Below, piece after piece: positions 62,521 through 64,000 of a stretch of DNA of 64,000 nucleotides. The stretch's first letter is position 1. Each line of letters starts with the position of its first letter. The stretch lies in assembly GCF_003852535.1 (NCBI RefSeq), contig NZ_QAJP01000008.1, positions 378,013 through 442,012 of the forward strand, in the 5' to 3' direction. This DNA comes from Herminiimonas sp. KBW02. GTDB taxonomy: Bacteria > Pseudomonadota > Gammaproteobacteria > Burkholderiales > Burkholderiaceae_D. Under the pieces are notes generated by a model. That model made no database searches and had not been told where the DNA came from. It saw only the letters and a program-made list of their open reading frames with translations. The translations under genes were made by a program, and so were the position numbers.

Positions 62521-63030
62521 ATGCGCGCCTTAACATCCGTTTTTATCTTATCAAGTGCTCTGCTGATGGCAGCCTGCTCGTCGACCAAACTGGACGACAA
62601 AGCACCAGTAGAAGATCGTACTGGCTCCAGCTCCGCAGTTGATCCACGCTCGGTTGGTACCGTCAATGCATCCAGCGATCCATTGAACGACCCACAAGGT
62701 GTATTGGCTAAACGCAGCGTCTACTTCGACTACGACAGCTACGTCGTCAAGCCAGAGTTCCAGCAAGTCGTTGAAAACCACGCCAAATACCTGAAGAGCA
62801 ATCAAGGTCGCAAAATCATCATCCAGGGTAATACCGATGATCGCGGCGGTGCAGAATACAACCTGGCACTCGGTCAAAAACGTGCAGAAGCAGTACGTAA
62901 ATCCCTGTCCCTGTTAGGTGTACCTGAATCGCAAATGGAAGCCGTCTCCCTGGGCAAAGAAAAACCAAAAGCACTGGGTAGCGACGAAGCAGCATGGGCA
63001 GAAAACCGCCGTGCCGACATCGTTTATTAA
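62521..63030 (+). CDS. pal: Pal, peptidoglycan-associated lipoprotein
   Basis: The 169-residue protein has a lipobox (LLMAACSS, Cys about 19) and an OmpA-like peptidoglycan-binding domain (about 60-169, KRSVYFDYDSYVVKPEFQQVVENHAKYL, GNTDDRGGAEYNLALGQKRAEAVRKSL). It anchors the outer membrane to the wall and binds TolB. AGGGGAATAAC precedes the ATG. Confidence 0.97.
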   Translation: MRALTSVFILSSALLMAACSSTKLDDKAPVEDRTGSSSAVDPRSVGTVNASSDPLNDPQGVLAKRSVYFDYDSYVVKPEFQQVVENHAKYLKSNQGRKIIIQGNTDDRGGAEYNLALGQKRAEAVRKSLSLLGVPESQMEAVSLGKEKPKALGSDEAAWAENRRADIVY

Positions 63031-63043
63031 TCTTTGCTAGCCA

Positions 63044-63775
63044 ATGATTAAAAAGACTCTTATTGCGGCCTTGATGGCCGCATTTTCTTGTGCGTCGCTG
63101 TCAGCGCATGCCGCGCTGTTCGGCGACGATGAGGCACGCAAAGCGATCATCGACTTGCGTGCCAAAGTCGATGCCGTCCAGCAAAGCAAAGCAGAAACAT
63201 CCGCCGTGCTGACGCTCTCCAACCAGAACGACGCATTGAAGCAGGAAATCTCCCGCCTCAATGGTCAGATCGAAGTCTTGTCGAATGAAGTGCAAAACCT
63301 GCAGCAAAGACAAAAAGACTTCTACGTCGATCTCGATAATCGTCTGCGCAAGCTGGAGCCACAAGTCGTTGCTGTTGACGGCAAGGATGCGATGGTCGGC
63401 CAGTCGGAACAAAGCGCTTACGACAACGCCCTCGCCTTATTCAAGGCTGGCGACTACAAAAAGTCAGGCACTTCGTTTGCAGACTTCATCCAGCGCTATC
63501 CTGAATCTGCCTACGCACCTTCGGCCCAGTACTGGATAGGCAATGCTTACTACGCGCAGCGTGACTACAAGAATGCGATCACTGCGCAGCAGGCACTGTT
63601 GAAAAAATATCCGGAGAATCCTAAAGCTGCTGACGCCTTGCTCAACATCGCCAGCTCGCAAGTGGAATTGAAAGACCGTCCGGCAGCCAAGAAAACCTTG
63701 GAATCGCTGGTCGCAAAATTCCCGAATGCTCCGGCTGCACAAACAGCAAAAGAACGCCTGGCAAACTTTAAATAA
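63044..63775 (+). CDS. cpoB: CpoB (YbgF), Tol-Pal coordinator
   Basis: The 243-residue protein has a signal peptide (to about 22, LSAHAALFG), an N-terminal coiled-coil (about 45-105, NQNDALKQEISRLNGQIEVLSNEVQNLQQRQK) that trimerises, and TPR repeats (about 118-240, AYDNALALFKAGDYKKSGTSFADFIQRYPESAYAPSAQYWIGNAYYAQRDYKNAI). It links Tol-Pal with the septal peptidoglycan synthase. Last gene of the cluster, 13 bp after pal. Confidence 0.95.
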   Translation: MIKKTLIAALMAAFSCASLSAHAALFGDDEARKAIIDLRAKVDAVQQSKAETSAVLTLSNQNDALKQEISRLNGQIEVLSNEVQNLQQRQKDFYVDLDNRLRKLEPQVVAVDGKDAMVGQSEQSAYDNALALFKAGDYKKSGTSFADFIQRYPESAYAPSAQYWIGNAYYAQRDYKNAITAQQALLKKYPENPKAADALLNIASSQVELKDRPAAKKTLESLVAKFPNAPAAQTAKERLANFK

Positions 63776-64000
63776 TCAGCACACATATAAACAGCGGCCT
63801 ATCTACTTATAGTCGCCAGTAAATATGTTTTAACGCTTGCCCCCTCGCCCGCCAGTCGGGCGATTTTTTTTGCCCGCAGTAAGCCCCGCACTACCAGTGC
63901 AAGACAGGCATCATGTGACTACAGACTGAGGGAAATACAGAGGAAAAGTGCAGGCCATGCCCGCGCCAAATCACGGGATAGAAAAAACCTTAGATAAAAA
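63776..64000 (+). terminator. Tol-Pal operon end with a Rho-independent terminator (63845-63871)
   Basis: TCGCCCG (63845-63851) and CGGGCGA (63857-63863) form a 7-bp stem with a 5-nt loop followed by eight T residues. The rest of the stretch to the window edge shows no gene. Confidence 0.85.

Noticed and set aside
1-64000. CRISPR array, tRNA or rRNA genes
   Set aside because: No regularly spaced repeats and no tRNA- or rRNA-like sequence were noticed on either strand; a dedicated scan was not possible.

Overview
The window looks like a chromosomal segment of a betaproteobacterium of the order Burkholderiales, most likely family Oxalobacteraceae (Herminiimonas/Janthinobacterium-like). The reasons are the moderate GC, the Bug-type periplasmic binding proteins, the CysB-flanked cysI-DUF934-cysH-cysD-cysN order, the lptF-lptG/pepA neighbourhood and the ybgC-tolQRAB-pal-cpoB cluster. 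No rRNA, tRNA or CRISPR array was seen. The genus is an inference from gene content and was not checked by alignment.

Region 1 (1-15.2 kb, all leftward) is the most unusual part: a two-partner secretion locus with its own energy and signalling genes. In transcription order it holds a TpsB transporter, a DUF2341/LamG-ExbB fusion, ExbD, TonB, an outer-membrane porin-like barrel, a coiled-coil periplasmic protein, a PpiC isomerase, a YbjN-domain protein, a small charged protein, a barrel-less STN-domain signalling protein, an ECF sigma factor, a FecR-type anti-sigma factor with a twin-arginine motif, and a large filamentous haemagglutinin (TpsA) that runs off the left edge. The content parallels the Vre (PUMA3) and PdtA/PdtB systems of Pseudomonas aeruginosa, which respond to phosphate starvation. 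Two nearly identical Pho-box-like promoter elements (20 of 23 bases shared, with a -10 hexamer at the same spacing) precede the signalling operon and the tpsB operon. A third Pho-box-like repeat precedes tpsA.

Region 2 (15.7-22.3 kb): a small secreted protein, a Bug binding protein followed by the split aconitase X (probable cis-3-hydroxyproline dehydratase), a decayed stretch with receptor and histidine-kinase remnants, then a chemoreceptor and a CheW.

Region 3 (22.6-32.3 kb) is accessory in character: an AraC regulator divergent from an SDR-VOC pair, a truncated dehydrogenase, a complete iron-type cell-surface signalling cassette (ECF sigma, FecR, STN-containing TonB-dependent receptor) behind a perfect palindrome resembling a Fur box, an autotransporter, and an IS21 transposase remnant.

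Region 4 (32.4-46.1 kb) is mostly housekeeping: ribE-ribD, a minor-pilin operon (pilV-pilW-pilX-pilE-fimT, without pilY1), a DMT transporter, glyA-nrdR, exonuclease III, acetyltransferase, a second Bug protein, small conserved proteins and a methyltransferase.

Region 5 (45.2-53.4 kb) is assimilatory sulfate reduction: CysB, divergent TauE-like exporter, cysI, DUF934, an APS-type cysH, cysD, cysN and a SUMT, met tail to tail by a CbiX-type chelatase that is translationally coupled to lptG. Region 6 (53.4-64 kb) holds lptFG, pepA, an SDR, a 270-bp composite inverted-repeat element resembling a MITE, and the complete Tol-Pal operon.
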